NCBI RefSeq assembly: GCF_037940415.1
Contig: NZ_CP149798.1
Location: 6,853,001-6,917,000 of the forward strand
Length of the DNA stretch: 64,000 bases
Direction of reading: 5' to 3'
DNA from: Streptomyces sp. f51
GTDB taxonomy: Bacteria > Actinomycetota > Actinomycetes > Streptomycetales > Streptomycetaceae
A program made the position numbers and the translations under genes. Of this stretch, positions 44,268 to 53,734 are shown one piece after another. Each line of letters starts with the position of its first letter. Position 1 is the first letter of the stretch. Below the pieces are notes generated by a model that was not told the origin of the DNA, made no database searches, and saw nothing but the letters and a program-made list of their open reading frames with translations.

Positions 44268-44303
44268 AGCCTCGGCACTCGTTCCCGCACGAGTGCCGAG
44301 GCT
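44268..44303 (-). terminator. 15-bp-stem terminator of the DUF5519 gene
   Basis: AGCCTCGGCACTCGT (44268-44282) pairs perfectly with 44289-44303 around a 6-nt loop, 34 bp past the stop of the gene at 44338-44697. Confidence 0.75.
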
Positions 44304-44337
44304 CGACGTCCTCCTGCCGGCGCGCCCGCAGGTACGG

Positions 44338-44697
44338 TCAGTGGTCGTTGCAGGTCGGCGAGAAGATGTCGTCGCCCGCCATGTGCCCGTTCCGGTGGGC
44401 TTGCAGGGCGACGCTGACCAGGGTCAGCAGCAGGTCGATGTCCGAGTCGACCTCGAGATGGATGGTCACCCAGCGGGAACCGGGCACCATGCGGACGGCC
44501 GTCGACGTCCTGAGGTGTTCCTCGAAGCGCCGGATGGCCCGGTCGGTGAGGTGCAGGTCGACATCGTGATCCGAGTGGAAGTGGATGATCTCGCACTGCG
44601 CCGCGCACAGTGCCCGCCCCGTGCCGCAACTCGGCGGGGACTCCGCGAGGTCCGGCCAGTCGGCCAGTCGCGTCATGGCTCTGGAGGCCAAGGTCAT
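44338..44697 (-). CDS. Luciferase-domain (DUF5519)-like protein
   Basis: 119 residues from ATG at 44697; an ATG at 44676 is possible and no good ribosome site is seen for either. The C-terminal two thirds (EIIHFHSDHDVDLHLTDRAI, VRMVPGSRWVTIHLE, DIDLLLTLVSVALQAHR) match the small luciferase/DUF5519 family, whose reaction is not established. Four Cys residues are present. Single-gene unit with its own terminator. Confidence 0.7.
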   Translation of the reverse strand: MTLASRAMTRLADWPDLAESPPSCGTGRALCAAQCEIIHFHSDHDVDLHLTDRAIRRFEEHLRTSTAVRMVPGSRWVTIHLEVDSDIDLLLTLVSVALQAHRNGHMAGDDIFSPTCNDH

Positions 44698-44852
44698 GCG
44701 CCCATCATGACGAGCACATCTGTCGGCCACCAGGACTTGGCGGGAACGTAATCCGGCGGCCGCCTGGGAATGCCCGGATTTCGCCTGGTAATCCGGGACG
44801 CCGGCGGGAGGGACGCGGAACGCCCCGGAAGACACGGGTGGCGGGACGCGGA

Positions 44853-44882
44853 ACGGCCCCGGACTCGACGGTCCGGGGCCGT
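44853..44882 (-). terminator. 12-bp-stem terminator of the oxygenase-like gene
   Basis: ACGGCCCCGGAC (44853-44864) pairs with 44871-44882 around TCGACG, 37 bp past the stop of the minus-strand gene at 44919. Confidence 0.7.
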
Positions 44883-44918
44883 ACAGGCTCACGGGGCCCG
44901 GCGGGTGCCGGCTCCCGA

Positions 44919-45599
44919 TCACGCCATCCAGAAGAAGACCGCGGTCATCCGCTTGTCGTCCATGGTGGTGCCGCAGTAGGCGGTGGCGCTGTGCATCAGG
45001 TTGGCGTTGTAGAGGAGCAGTCGGTTGTAGCGGTGCGGTACGCGGATGTCCTCGACGAAGGAGTCCGGCGGGACGAACCGTGTTCCGAGCGCCTCGACCA
45101 GATTGTTGTGCGGGGCGACGACGACGTTGCCGCCCAGCCGCCCGCCGGGCAGGGCCTGGCGGAAGAAGGCCGTACCGCAGTCCTTGGGGACGTTCGGGTT
45201 CAGATAGAGCACCGCCGCGTAACGGCACAGGGCACGGGAATCGGTGTGGGGACGAGGTTCCCCCTCGTCCCTGCCGACGACCTGGACGCAGTTGTGGTTG
45301 AGCGTGGCGCCCGAGGGAGTCGACTGCTGCCACAGCTTCTGCGCCCCGGTGGCCTTCCGCACGAGCCGCTCCACGCGTGCCAGTTCGTCCGGCTCCAGAC
45401 CGGGCATCGTCCGCATGCCCGGCCAGCTCTCCGCGGTGTACGGATGGCCCTTGGTCCAGTCGTCCCTGTCGACACACCGGGCCCGCACGGCATCCGGGTC
45501 GGGCAGTACGTCGTCGAAGACCCAGTAGTCCCGGTCACGGGTGGGTTTCCGGTAGGGGAGCACCGGCAACGCCGGTGACCTCGGGGGTTGTGGGGGCAT
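44919..45599 (-). CDS. DUF6445-type 2-oxoglutarate/Fe(II) oxygenase-like protein
   Basis: 226 residues from ATG at 45599. The body shows a jelly-roll oxygenase pattern: HxD in PRPHTDSRALCRYAAVLYLN, a distal His in NANLMHSATAY, and an Arg (DDKRMTAVFFW) where 2-oxoglutarate would bind. Hydroxylases of this kind oxidise small molecules or amino-acid side chains. The substrate is unknown; the gene is alone, divergent from a peptidoglycan-binding membrane protein. Confidence 0.75.
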   Translation of the reverse strand: MPPQPPRSPALPVLPYRKPTRDRDYWVFDDVLPDPDAVRARCVDRDDWTKGHPYTAESWPGMRTMPGLEPDELARVERLVRKATGAQKLWQQSTPSGATLNHNCVQVVGRDEGEPRPHTDSRALCRYAAVLYLNPNVPKDCGTAFFRQALPGGRLGGNVVVAPHNNLVEALGTRFVPPDSFVEDIRVPHRYNRLLLYNANLMHSATAYCGTTMDDKRMTAVFFWMA

Positions 45600-45894
45600 G
45601 CGGCCGACCCTATAGACGCGTCCGTCAGTGATCGCCACGGAATTGGTCAACCTTCCGCCAACTCGGTTCATGGAACGTCCAAGACCGGCGCGTCCGGCGT
45701 CCGTGCGGGGCCGTACGGGACGGACGGAGGCCAACAACCGCTCAGGGAGCCTCAGTTCACCCCTTCCTAACCGGACGCGGCGGCGGACCTTCCGGCGTGA
45801 TCACCGGTGTGACCGAGCGGTGAACGCCCCGGCCCGTGCCCGCGTATCAGTGCACAGGGACGGCGGGAGACCGCGTGCACGGAAGGAGAGCAGT

Positions 45895-46653
45895 GTGCCG
45901 ACACGGCCCGAACGCGGGGGGTCCTCCGGGCGCTCCGTGATCGAACCCACGCACATCGAGCGCCGCCGTCGCTCCGAATCGCTCGCGGAGCTGCTGCGGC
46001 AGGTGCGCGAGAAGGAGGGGATGGACGACGCGGACGACGGCTTCGAACCGCTCCCGGCGCCGGCACCCGCGGTACGGCTCCTGCCCGTCCTCGAGGAGGA
46101 GGAGACCGAGGAACTGCCCCCGGTTCTCGAAGGCGAGGACTACACGGCCGACACCCCGCCGCCTTCCGGGGCGGCCACGGCCCCCGAGTCGTCCGCGATC
46201 GGCGGGCACCCGGCCGCGGACCGGCCCAAGGGTGCCCACGGCCCGCCGCGCGGGGCGGGACTGCGCCGCGCCGCGATCACTCTCGGGATCGTGGCGGCGG
46301 GCCTGACCGGCTTCGCGCTGGCACTCCTGCTGCCGGGCGCCGACCGGGGCGACGCCTCCACGGGAGCGGCGGGACACTCCTCGACCGTGGGGTCCGGCGC
46401 CGGTGCCGCTGATCCGGACGGCACCGGAACCCTCCGCGAGGGTGACAGCGGTCCCGAGGTGACGGCCCTTCAGCAACGGCTGCGCCGGATCCCGAACGTG
46501 TACGAACACGGCAGCACCGACGGCACCTACGACGCCACCCTCCGTGCCGCCGTCGCCCGCTTCCAGCTCTGGTACGGCATCCGCGGCGACGAGTCGGGCG
46601 TCTACGGCAACGACACCCGGGCCGACCTGGAATCCAGGACGGCGGCCCCCTGA
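45895..46653 (+). CDS. Membrane protein with C-terminal peptidoglycan-binding domain
   Basis: 252 residues from GTG at 45895, six bases behind AAGGAG. The N-terminal ~120 residues are charged and disordered (ERRRRSESLAELLRQVREKE, acidic ELPPVLEGED). One transmembrane helix (AAITLGIVAAGLTGFALALL) follows, then a linker and a PG_binding_1 domain (~180-250, LREGDSGPEVTALQQRL, YDATLRAAVARFQ). Topology: N-terminus in, wall-binding domain out. No catalytic domain is present, so it probably tethers or senses the wall. Confidence 0.85.
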   Translation: MPTRPERGGSSGRSVIEPTHIERRRRSESLAELLRQVREKEGMDDADDGFEPLPAPAPAVRLLPVLEEEETEELPPVLEGEDYTADTPPPSGAATAPESSAIGGHPAADRPKGAHGPPRGAGLRRAAITLGIVAAGLTGFALALLLPGADRGDASTGAAGHSSTVGSGAGAADPDGTGTLREGDSGPEVTALQQRLRRIPNVYEHGSTDGTYDATLRAAVARFQLWYGIRGDESGVYGNDTRADLESRTAAP

Positions 46654-46738
46654 GACCGGCCGGGGCGGTGGCGCGGTGACGGTCGCTCCCTCCGCCCCGG
46701 CCTCCCCGACCACGGCCGGAGGCAGGGAAGGTCGTACG

Positions 46739-46836
46739 GCCGCCTCGGCTCCCGCCCGTCCGACGCCGCCTCGGCTCCCGCCCGTCCGACGCCGACCCCG
46801 CCCGTCCGGCGCCGACCCGGCTCCCGCCCGTCCGGC
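46739..46836. repeat. 26-bp tandem repeat, four copies
   Basis: CCTCGGCTCCCGCCCGTCCG units (26 bp, third copy shortened to 20) lie in the gap between two convergent genes. The last copies drift to ACCCGGCTCCCGCCCGTCCG. No coding function is apparent. Confidence 0.7.
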
Positions 46837-46848
46837 GCCAGGCGGGGC

Positions 46849-47517
46849 TCAGCCCCCGCCGGCCCGCTGCCCGACGACCGCGGGACCGACCACCAGATCG
46901 GCGCGGTCCCGGGTCGCGGCGACGAGATCGGCGTTGCGCTGGTCCGTGCCGAGCACCCAGGCCACCGCCGTGCCGTGGTCCTTCCCGAACTCCTCGTGCC
47001 GTGCGACCAGTCTGCGGACGCGCTCGGTCTCGTCGAGCTCGCAGAACCACACCTCGTCGAGCTGCGCGCGGGCCCGCGGCCACGCGTCCTCGCCCAGCAG
47101 CAGGTAGTTCCCCTCGGTGACGATCAGACGGGCGTCCCGGGGCACCGCGATGGCTCCCGCCAGCGGCTGTTCGAGGACACGCTCGAAACCGGGCGCGTAG
47201 ACGAGCTCCTCCTCGTCCTCGCGCAGCCTGCGCAGCAGGGCCGCGTACCCCGCCGCGTCGAACGTGTCCGGAGCGCCCTTGCGGTCCCGGCGGCCCAGCC
47301 GGTCCAGTTCGGCGTCCGCCAGATGGAACCCGTCCATCGGCACATGGGCGACACGGAACGGCGCGACCTCGCGGAGCCGCGCGGCCAGCCGTTCGGCGAG
47401 CGTCGTCTTGCCCGCCCCCGGACTCCCGGCGATCCCGAGCAGGGCGCGGCGGCCGGGCCGCACCAGCGCGGCGGCCCGCTCGGCCAACTCCTCGAAGGAC
47501 GCGCACGCCTCGGTCAT
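46849..47517 (-). CDS. Nucleoside/nucleotide kinase family protein (PRK/uridine kinase-like)
   Basis: 222 residues from ATG at 47517 (a GTG four codons upstream is possible). It has a P-loop kinase fold: GIAGSPGAGKTTLAERLAAR, MDGFHLADAELDRL as the substrate loop, GAPDTFDAAGYAALLRRL, TEGNYLLLGEDAWP. This is the pantothenate/uridine-kinase-like group that phosphorylates nucleosides, sugars or pantothenate. The substrate is unassigned. Divergent from the sugar operon that begins 122 bp away. Confidence 0.83.
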   Translation of the reverse strand: MTEACASFEELAERAAALVRPGRRALLGIAGSPGAGKTTLAERLAARLREVAPFRVAHVPMDGFHLADAELDRLGRRDRKGAPDTFDAAGYAALLRRLREDEEELVYAPGFERVLEQPLAGAIAVPRDARLIVTEGNYLLLGEDAWPRARAQLDEVWFCELDETERVRRLVARHEEFGKDHGTAVAWVLGTDQRNADLVAATRDRADLVVGPAVVGQRAGGG

Positions 47518-47638
47518 ACGAGCCCGCACCGGGGCACGGCAACAGCGATCTCCATGCCCTCAAGTATCACCCTGGGCCAGGGCGGTGATGTGGCGCTCGA
47601 CACCCGCTGGAGACGGATCCCGGGGGCAGACTCCTCGT

Positions 47639-48376
47639 ATGACTGAGCTCGGCCTGCCGCAACAGATCCTGGCGTGCCTCTTCGACCTCGACGGGGTGAT
47701 CACGAAGACCGCGGTCGTCCACGCGGCCGCCTGGAAGAGGACGTTCGACGACTTCCTGCGGGAACGCGACGGCGACGGCTTCCGCCCCTTCGACGACGCC
47801 GACTACTCCGCCCACGTCGACGGCATGCCCCGCGCCGACGGCGTACGGTCCTTCCTCGCCTCACGCGGCATCGAACTCCCCGAGGGCACCCCCGGCGACC
47901 CGCCGGACCGGGCCACCGTCAACGGCCTCGGCAACCGCAAGAACGAGCTCCTCCTCGACATGATCCGCACCGACGGGGTCGAGGCCTACGACGGCACCCT
48001 GCGCTACATCGAGGCGGTACGGGCCCGCGGCCTGCGCACCGCCGTCGTCTCCTCCAGCGCCAACTGCCGCGACGTCCTGCGCTCGGTGGGGGCGGAGGAC
48101 CTCTTCGACGTGCGGGTCGACGGTGTCGTCGCCGCCGAGCGGAGGCTGCCGGGCAAGCCGCGCCCCGACACCTTCCTGGCCGCGGCGAAGGACCTCGGGG
48201 TCGATCCGTCCCGGGCGGCCGTCTTCGAGGACGCGCTCGCCGGCATGGACGCGGGCCGCTCCGGCCACTTCGGGTACGTCGTCGGCGTGGACCGCGTGGG
48301 CCAGAGCGACGCCCTGCGCGCCCACGGCGCCGACGTCGTCGTAGAGGATCTGGACGAACTGGGGGAGCGCGCGTGA
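47639..48376 (+). CDS. Beta-phosphoglucomutase family HAD hydrolase
   Basis: 245 residues from ATG at 47639. HAD core with nucleophile/acid pair FDLDGVITKTA, cap region, VVSSSANC, Lys in PGKPRPDTF, and VFEDALAGMDAG. The DxD and surrounding pattern fit beta-phosphoglucomutase, which converts beta-glucose 1-phosphate to glucose 6-phosphate. It overlaps the GH65 gene by GTGA; the GH65 product would be its substrate. Confidence 0.9.
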   Translation: MTELGLPQQILACLFDLDGVITKTAVVHAAAWKRTFDDFLRERDGDGFRPFDDADYSAHVDGMPRADGVRSFLASRGIELPEGTPGDPPDRATVNGLGNRKNELLLDMIRTDGVEAYDGTLRYIEAVRARGLRTAVVSSSANCRDVLRSVGAEDLFDVRVDGVVAAERRLPGKPRPDTFLAAAKDLGVDPSRAAVFEDALAGMDAGRSGHFGYVVGVDRVGQSDALRAHGADVVVEDLDELGERA

Positions 48377-50718
48377 TCACGCACGCGTCGTACGGAGTCG
48401 AGCCCTGGGCCCTGCGCGAGAGCGAACTGCACCTCGGCCTGCTGCCGCAGAGCGAGTCCGTGTTCGCTCTCGCCAACGGCCACATCGGCTGGCGCGGCAA
48501 CCTCGACGAGGGCGAGCCCCACGGTCTGCCCGGCTCCTACCTCGGCGGCGTCCACGAGACGCATCCCCTGCCCTACGCGGAGGCGGGCTACGGCTATCCG
48601 GAGTCCGGACAGACCGTCATCAACGTCACCAACGGCAAGATCGTCCGGCTGCTCGTCGACGACGAACCCTTCGACCTGCGCTACGGCCGGCTGCGCTCCC
48701 ATGAGCGCGTTCTCGACCTGCGCACCGGGCTGCTCACCCGCACCTGCGAGTGGACCTCACCGGCCGGCTCCACGGTCAGGGTGCGCTCCACCCGGCTCGT
48801 CTCCTTCACCCAGCGGGCGATCGCGGCCGTCGCCTACGAGGTCGAGCCCGTCGACAGCCCGATCAGGGTGGTCGTCCAGTCGGAGCTGGTCGCCAACGAA
48901 CAACTGCCCGGCCACGACGGCGATCCGCGCACGGCCGTCGCCCTCGACGCGCCGCTGGAGGCGGAGGAACACTTCGCGGCGGGCGGCCGTCTGCGACTCC
49001 TGCACCGCACCCGGCACAGCGGCCTGCGGGTCGCGGCGGCCGCCGACCACACCGTCACGGGACCCGAAGGGACCACCCTGAGCGGCGAGAGCGGCGACGA
49101 CCTCGCCCGCCTCACGGTCACCTCAGTGCTGGAGCCGGGCAGCGCACTGCGCTTGGAGAAGACCGTCTCCTACGGCTGGTCGGCCACCCGCTCCCTGCCC
49201 GCCCTGCGCGACCAGGTCGACGCGGCCCTCGCCGCCGCCCGGCACAGCGGCTGGTCCCGGCTCGTGGACGAACAGCGCTCCTACCTGGACGACTTCTGGG
49301 ACCGCGCCGACGTCGAGGTGGACGGCGACGAGGAGATCCAGCAGGCCGTACGCTTCGCCCTCTTCCACGTGCTCCAGGCGGGCGCCCGCGCGGAACAGCG
49401 CGCCATCCCCGCCAAGGGCCTGACCGGCTCCGGCTACGACGGCCACGCCTTCTGGGACACCGAGACCTTCGTCCTGCCGCTGCTCACCTACACCTCGCCC
49501 GGCGCCGTCGCCGAGGCGCTGCGCTGGCGCCGCAACACCCTTCCTGCCGCCCGCGAACGGGCCGCCCAACTCGGCCTGCGCGGAGCCGCGTTCCCCTGGC
49601 GGACCATAGCCGGACCGGAGGGTTCGGCGTACTGGCCGGCCGGCACCGCCGCCTTCCACGTCAACGCCGACATCGCCGACGCCGTCGTCCGCTACACCGC
49701 CGCCACCGGCGACACGGCCTTCGAACGCGACACCGGCGTCGAGCTGCTGACCGAGACGGCACGGCTGTGGCGCTCCCTGGGCCACCACGACCACCGGGGC
49801 GGGTTCCACATCGACGGGGTGACGGGGCCCGACGAGTACAGCGCCGTCGCCGACGACAACACGTACACCAACCTCATGGCCCGCGCGAACCTCCTGGCCG
49901 CCGCCGACGCCGTCGAGCGGCACCCCCGCCGGGCCGCGGAGCTCGGCGTCGACGAGGAGGAGAGCGCCGCCTGGCGCGACGCGGCCGAGGCCATGCACGT
50001 CCCGTACAACGACGAACTGGGCGTCCACGAGCAGCACGCCGGATTCACCCGCGGCCAGCGCTGGGACTTCACCGCCACCCGCCCCGACCAGTACCCGCTG
50101 ATGTTGCACTTCCCGTACTTCGACATCTACCGCAAACAGGTCGTCAAACAGGCCGACCTGGTCCTCGCCCTGTACAAGTGCAGTCCCTTCTTCGACGAGG
50201 AGCACAAGGCCCGCGACTTCGCCTACTACGAGCCCCTCACCGTCCGGGACTCCTCCCTGTCGGCCTGCTGCCAGGCCGTGATCGCCGCCGAGACCGGCCA
50301 CTCCGGCCTCGCCTACGACTATCTGGTCGAGGCCGCGCTGATGGATCTGGAGGACCTGGAGCACAACACCCGCGACGGGCTGCACATCGCCTCGCTCGCC
50401 GGCACCTGGACGGCGCTGGTGGCCGGCTTCGGCGGGCTGCGCCACCACGGGGACACCCTGGAGTTCGCGCCCCGGCTGCCGGAACGCTTCAGCCGCCTGG
50501 CCTTCTCCCTGGAGGTCCTCGGCCGCCGGCTGCGCGTGGAGATCGGGCAGGACGCCGCCACCTACACGCTCGCGTCCGGCGGCCCGCTGGAGATCCGCCA
50601 CCACCGCGAAACCCTCACCGTCGACGCCGACAAGCCGCGCAGCCTGCCCATACCGCCGCAGCGGCCGCGCCCCGCCCCGGACCAGCCGCCGCACCGGCGG
50701 CCGAACTCCCGGGGATGA
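48373..50718 (+). CDS. Glycoside hydrolase family 65 disaccharide phosphorylase
   Basis: 781 residues from GTG at 48373, GGGGGAGCG upstream. A beta-sandwich N-terminal domain (~1-270), helical linker, (alpha/alpha)6 catalytic barrel (~320-690) with general acid Glu in VTGPDEYSAVADDNTYTN and DGHAFWDTETF, then a C-terminal sheet (~695-760). GH65 enzymes phosphorolyse trehalose, maltose, kojibiose or nigerose to beta-glucose 1-phosphate and glucose. With the phosphoglucomutase next door this yields glucose 6-phosphate at low ATP cost. The exact disaccharide is not deducible. A Pro-rich tail ends the protein. Confidence 0.92.
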   Translation: MITHASYGVEPWALRESELHLGLLPQSESVFALANGHIGWRGNLDEGEPHGLPGSYLGGVHETHPLPYAEAGYGYPESGQTVINVTNGKIVRLLVDDEPFDLRYGRLRSHERVLDLRTGLLTRTCEWTSPAGSTVRVRSTRLVSFTQRAIAAVAYEVEPVDSPIRVVVQSELVANEQLPGHDGDPRTAVALDAPLEAEEHFAAGGRLRLLHRTRHSGLRVAAAADHTVTGPEGTTLSGESGDDLARLTVTSVLEPGSALRLEKTVSYGWSATRSLPALRDQVDAALAAARHSGWSRLVDEQRSYLDDFWDRADVEVDGDEEIQQAVRFALFHVLQAGARAEQRAIPAKGLTGSGYDGHAFWDTETFVLPLLTYTSPGAVAEALRWRRNTLPAARERAAQLGLRGAAFPWRTIAGPEGSAYWPAGTAAFHVNADIADAVVRYTAATGDTAFERDTGVELLTETARLWRSLGHHDHRGGFHIDGVTGPDEYSAVADDNTYTNLMARANLLAAADAVERHPRRAAELGVDEEESAAWRDAAEAMHVPYNDELGVHEQHAGFTRGQRWDFTATRPDQYPLMLHFPYFDIYRKQVVKQADLVLALYKCSPFFDEEHKARDFAYYEPLTVRDSSLSACCQAVIAAETGHSGLAYDYLVEAALMDLEDLEHNTRDGLHIASLAGTWTALVAGFGGLRHHGDTLEFAPRLPERFSRLAFSLEVLGRRLRVEIGQDAATYTLASGGPLEIRHHRETLTVDADKPRSLPIPPQRPRPAPDQPPHRRPNSRG

Positions 50719-50742
50719 GACGCGGCACGGACCCGCCGCGCG

Positions 50743-51996
50743 TCAGTCGCGGGTGACGGAGGGCGCGATGTCCTCGTGGTCCTCCATTGGCGCCGCGCCG
50801 GGGACGGCACTGCGCGCGGCGGACCTGGCCGCGGACGTGCCGCAGAACGCGGGCTCCAGGGTGCGGTACATGGTGTTGAGCACGGCCGTGTTGTTGGAGG
50901 TGTTGGCCAGCGCGGTGAGGCTGCGCCTGCCGTCCTTCGTGGTGAAGGCGTACGTGTAGTAGCCCTGCACGGTGCCGGTGTGCCCGTACACGGAGATCCC
51001 GCACGACAGGTCACGGCGGCGCAGCCCGAGTCCGTAGGACGTGGTGCTGTTGACCCGGGTCCACTTCGTCATCTCGGTGAGCCGGGCGGCGGACATGAGC
51101 CTGCCGCGCAGCAGGGCGGAGAAGAAGGTGTCCAGGTCGTGCGGCGTGGAGATGATGGCACCCGCGCTCTGGGCCCAGGAGACCGTCTGCTTCGTCGCGT
51201 CCACCGGGGGCGCCCCCGCCGTGTCGGACGTGAGGTACCCGTTGGCGTGGCGGCCCGGGATCGTGGTCGAGGGATGGACGTAGAACGTGTCGTTCAGGTT
51301 CAGCGGGGTGAAGATGCGCTTCTGGTACTCGGTGGCGACGGTGTGTCCGGTCAGCTTCTCGATCAGCATGCCGGCGACGACGAAGTTGGTGTTCGAGTAG
51401 GAGTAGGCGGCACCCGGCGCGTTGGTGCGCGGCTTCTGCAACGACAGTCTCACCAGGTCGCGGTAGCCGAACACCTTGTTGCGGACCGCCTCGAAGCCGG
51501 AGACCGACCGGGCGAACATGTCGTTCGTGTAGTCGTACAGACCGCTGCGGTGGCTCAGTACGTGCCGCACGGTGATCCGGTCGTCGGGCAGCAGTCCCGG
51601 CAGATAGGTGTCGACCGGCTTGTCGAGTTCGAGCCTGCCCTCGTCGACCAGCTGGAGCAGCACCACGGTGGAGAAGGACTTGGTGACGCTGCCGACGCGG
51701 AACCGGTCGTTCGTGCTGATGGTCCGCCCGGTGGCCCGGTCGTCGACCCCCGCGACCAGCCGGTGCACCGTGCCGTTGTCGTCGATCCTGGCCATCGCGC
51801 CGGGTGCCCCCTGGGCGAGTGCCGTCCGCAGGATCGCCCGCAGACCCGCGTCGTCCGGCGCGGCGGCGGCCACCGCGGTCCGTCCGGTGCGGGCGTGCCC
51901 CGCGCCCGTGGGCGTCCCGGCCTGTGCCGGGGCCGCCAGCAGGGACACCATGACCGCGCCCAGCGCCGTCCCCGTAACCGCCGTTGCTGAGACCAT
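50743..51996 (-). CDS. Secreted serine hydrolase (class C beta-lactamase/D,D-carboxypeptidase family)
   Basis: 417 residues from ATG at 51996, which has GGGAGA six bases upstream (an ATG seven codons earlier lacks one). Signal peptide (VTGTALGAVMVSLLAAPAQA). Catalytic SxxK in GSVTKSF, YSN in the AYSYSNTNF segment, and HTG in YGHTGTVQG are all present. It resembles R61-type D,D-peptidases and esterases acting on peptidoglycan or small esters. Beta-lactamase activity is not implied. Confidence 0.88.
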   Translation of the reverse strand: MVSATAVTGTALGAVMVSLLAAPAQAGTPTGAGHARTGRTAVAAAAPDDAGLRAILRTALAQGAPGAMARIDDNGTVHRLVAGVDDRATGRTISTNDRFRVGSVTKSFSTVVLLQLVDEGRLELDKPVDTYLPGLLPDDRITVRHVLSHRSGLYDYTNDMFARSVSGFEAVRNKVFGYRDLVRLSLQKPRTNAPGAAYSYSNTNFVVAGMLIEKLTGHTVATEYQKRIFTPLNLNDTFYVHPSTTIPGRHANGYLTSDTAGAPPVDATKQTVSWAQSAGAIISTPHDLDTFFSALLRGRLMSAARLTEMTKWTRVNSTTSYGLGLRRRDLSCGISVYGHTGTVQGYYTYAFTTKDGRRSLTALANTSNNTAVLNTMYRTLEPAFCGTSAARSAARSAVPGAAPMEDHEDIAPSVTRD

Positions 51997-52243
51997 GTGC
52001 TTTCTCCCGAGTGCCATCTGCCGGCTCGCGTCCCGGCCCGGACCGCGCCGCGGACGCGGGCGACGGCACCATCTGTACGCGCTGAAGCGGCCCACCTGTC
52101 GCATTGCCGGGGGATGGAGCGGAAACGGCGGGCCGGAATCGGCGAATTGGCGGAAAGCAGCCGCACCGGGGCCGCCCCGCCACACCCACCCGTCGAGGAC
52201 GGGCTCGACTCGCCCGTCCGGGAGACCGAGGGCCGACGTCGGC

Positions 52244-53647
52244 TCAGCCGCCGAAGAGCTGGGTCCAGTACGTGCCCGCCCTGCTGCCCCCGGCCAGGCC
52301 GATGCCTATGTGGGTGAAGTCCGGCTTGAGGATGTTGGCGCGATGACCGGGACTGTCCATCCAGCCCCGGACGACCTCGGCGGGGGAGCGCTGTCCACAG
52401 GCGATGTTCTCGCCGATGGCACCCCGGGTACACCCCGCCGCGGCGGCGCGGTCCCACGGTTGGCTCCCCTCGGGGGAGACGTGCGCGTAGAAGTCGCGGG
52501 CCACCATGTCGGCGCTGTGGGCCTGGGCGGCGATGGTGAGCGTCGGATCGGTGCCGAGGGGCGGCAGCCCGGCCGCCGCCCGCTCGGTGTTGGTGAGCGC
52601 GACGACCTCGCGTGCCGTCCGCTCCAGGCCCGCGGGGCTGAACGGCCGCGCCCACAAAGCCGTCCAGTACACGTCGCCCGTGCGGGGGTCGGGGACGCGG
52701 GCGATCCCCGCCTGGTCGAAGGCGGGATCGCACAGCGTGCGCCGTGGCTGGTCGGCGGACAGGCAGTACTCGACGAACTCCCGCGGGGAGCGCGGCCCGG
52801 ACACCAGATGCTCGCCGATGGTCAGGTACGGGTAACCGGCCGAGACGACCCGGTGGTAGACGCTGACGCCGTCCGGGCTCTCCACTCCGAGCGAGCCGCG
52901 GGCCGCCATGGCACCCGCGTGGTCCCGCGCGGCGGCGGTCAGCCGGTCGTCGAGGCGGACGGGCGGGCAACCGGCGGCGGCACGAGCGGAGTTCACCGGA
53001 CCCAGGAAATCCTCGGTTCCAGGGTCGGGGCGTGGGCCCGAGCCCGAGCCGGGGCCCGTGCCCGCGCCGCGGTGGCCCCGGGAAGCTCGCGGAGACCCGC
53101 CCCGCGCGGCCGCGACGGACCCGGCTCCCGGCACGCCGGATTCCGGTACGCCGGCCGACGGCGGGCCGTCCTCGGTGACATCGACGCCGAAATCCCGGGC
53201 GATGCCCGCGAGTCCGTCGGCGTAGCCCTGCCCGAGCGCACGGACCTTCCAGGCCGTACCGCGCCGGTAGAGCTCGGCGAGGAGCAGCAGGGTCTCCCGC
53301 TGCGGCCGGGGCGGCGTGAACCGGGCGAGGGAGCGGCCGTCCGACGCGGTGATGTGAACCGTGGGTGCGGGCAGCCGGCCGAGGGCGGTGGTGAGATCCG
53401 CGGGACTGACGAGGAGGGTGACCCGCGTCGCTCCGGGCCGCAGCCGCGGGGGATCGACGGTGAGACGGTCGCCTTCGAGCCGGACGCCGGGCGCGGCCGG
53501 CTGGTTGTAGAAGACGAAGTCGCCGTCGCCGCGCACCTTGCCGCCGTCGTCGGTGATCAGCGCGGACAGGTCGAAGGGGCCCGGGACGCTGAAGGTCAGG
53601 ACCCCGTCCGGCAGGGGTGTGTTGCCCCCGGGAACCAGCTCGCTCAT
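52244..53647 (-). CDS. TerD domain fused to two CAP domains
   Basis: 467 residues from ATG at 53647. The N-terminal ~150 residues are a TerD (tellurite/stress, Ca-binding beta-sandwich) domain (MSELVPGGNTPLPDG, LLAELYRRGTAWKVRALGQG). After a Gly/Pro linker come a degenerate CAP/SCP domain (~210-325, DFLGPVNSARAAAGCPP, RDHAGAM) and a canonical one (~335-467, VVALTNTERAAAGLPPLG, His in AQAHSADM, IGENIACGQ, HRANILKPDFTHIGIG). No signal peptide is present although CAP proteins are normally secreted and TerD proteins cytoplasmic. Function unknown; an unusual fusion. Confidence 0.82.
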   Translation of the reverse strand: MSELVPGGNTPLPDGVLTFSVPGPFDLSALITDDGGKVRGDGDFVFYNQPAAPGVRLEGDRLTVDPPRLRPGATRVTLLVSPADLTTALGRLPAPTVHITASDGRSLARFTPPRPQRETLLLLAELYRRGTAWKVRALGQGYADGLAGIARDFGVDVTEDGPPSAGVPESGVPGAGSVAAARGGSPRASRGHRGAGTGPGSGSGPRPDPGTEDFLGPVNSARAAAGCPPVRLDDRLTAAARDHAGAMAARGSLGVESPDGVSVYHRVVSAGYPYLTIGEHLVSGPRSPREFVEYCLSADQPRRTLCDPAFDQAGIARVPDPRTGDVYWTALWARPFSPAGLERTAREVVALTNTERAAAGLPPLGTDPTLTIAAQAHSADMVARDFYAHVSPEGSQPWDRAAAAGCTRGAIGENIACGQRSPAEVVRGWMDSPGHRANILKPDFTHIGIGLAGGSRAGTYWTQLFGG

Positions 53648-53734
53648 GCCGCCGCCCGTCGATGTCGTGATCCGTGCCCTCCCGCCAGGGGCGCAGGACA
53701 CGGGCCGTCGACCGCTCAACGGACCGCCCGTGTC

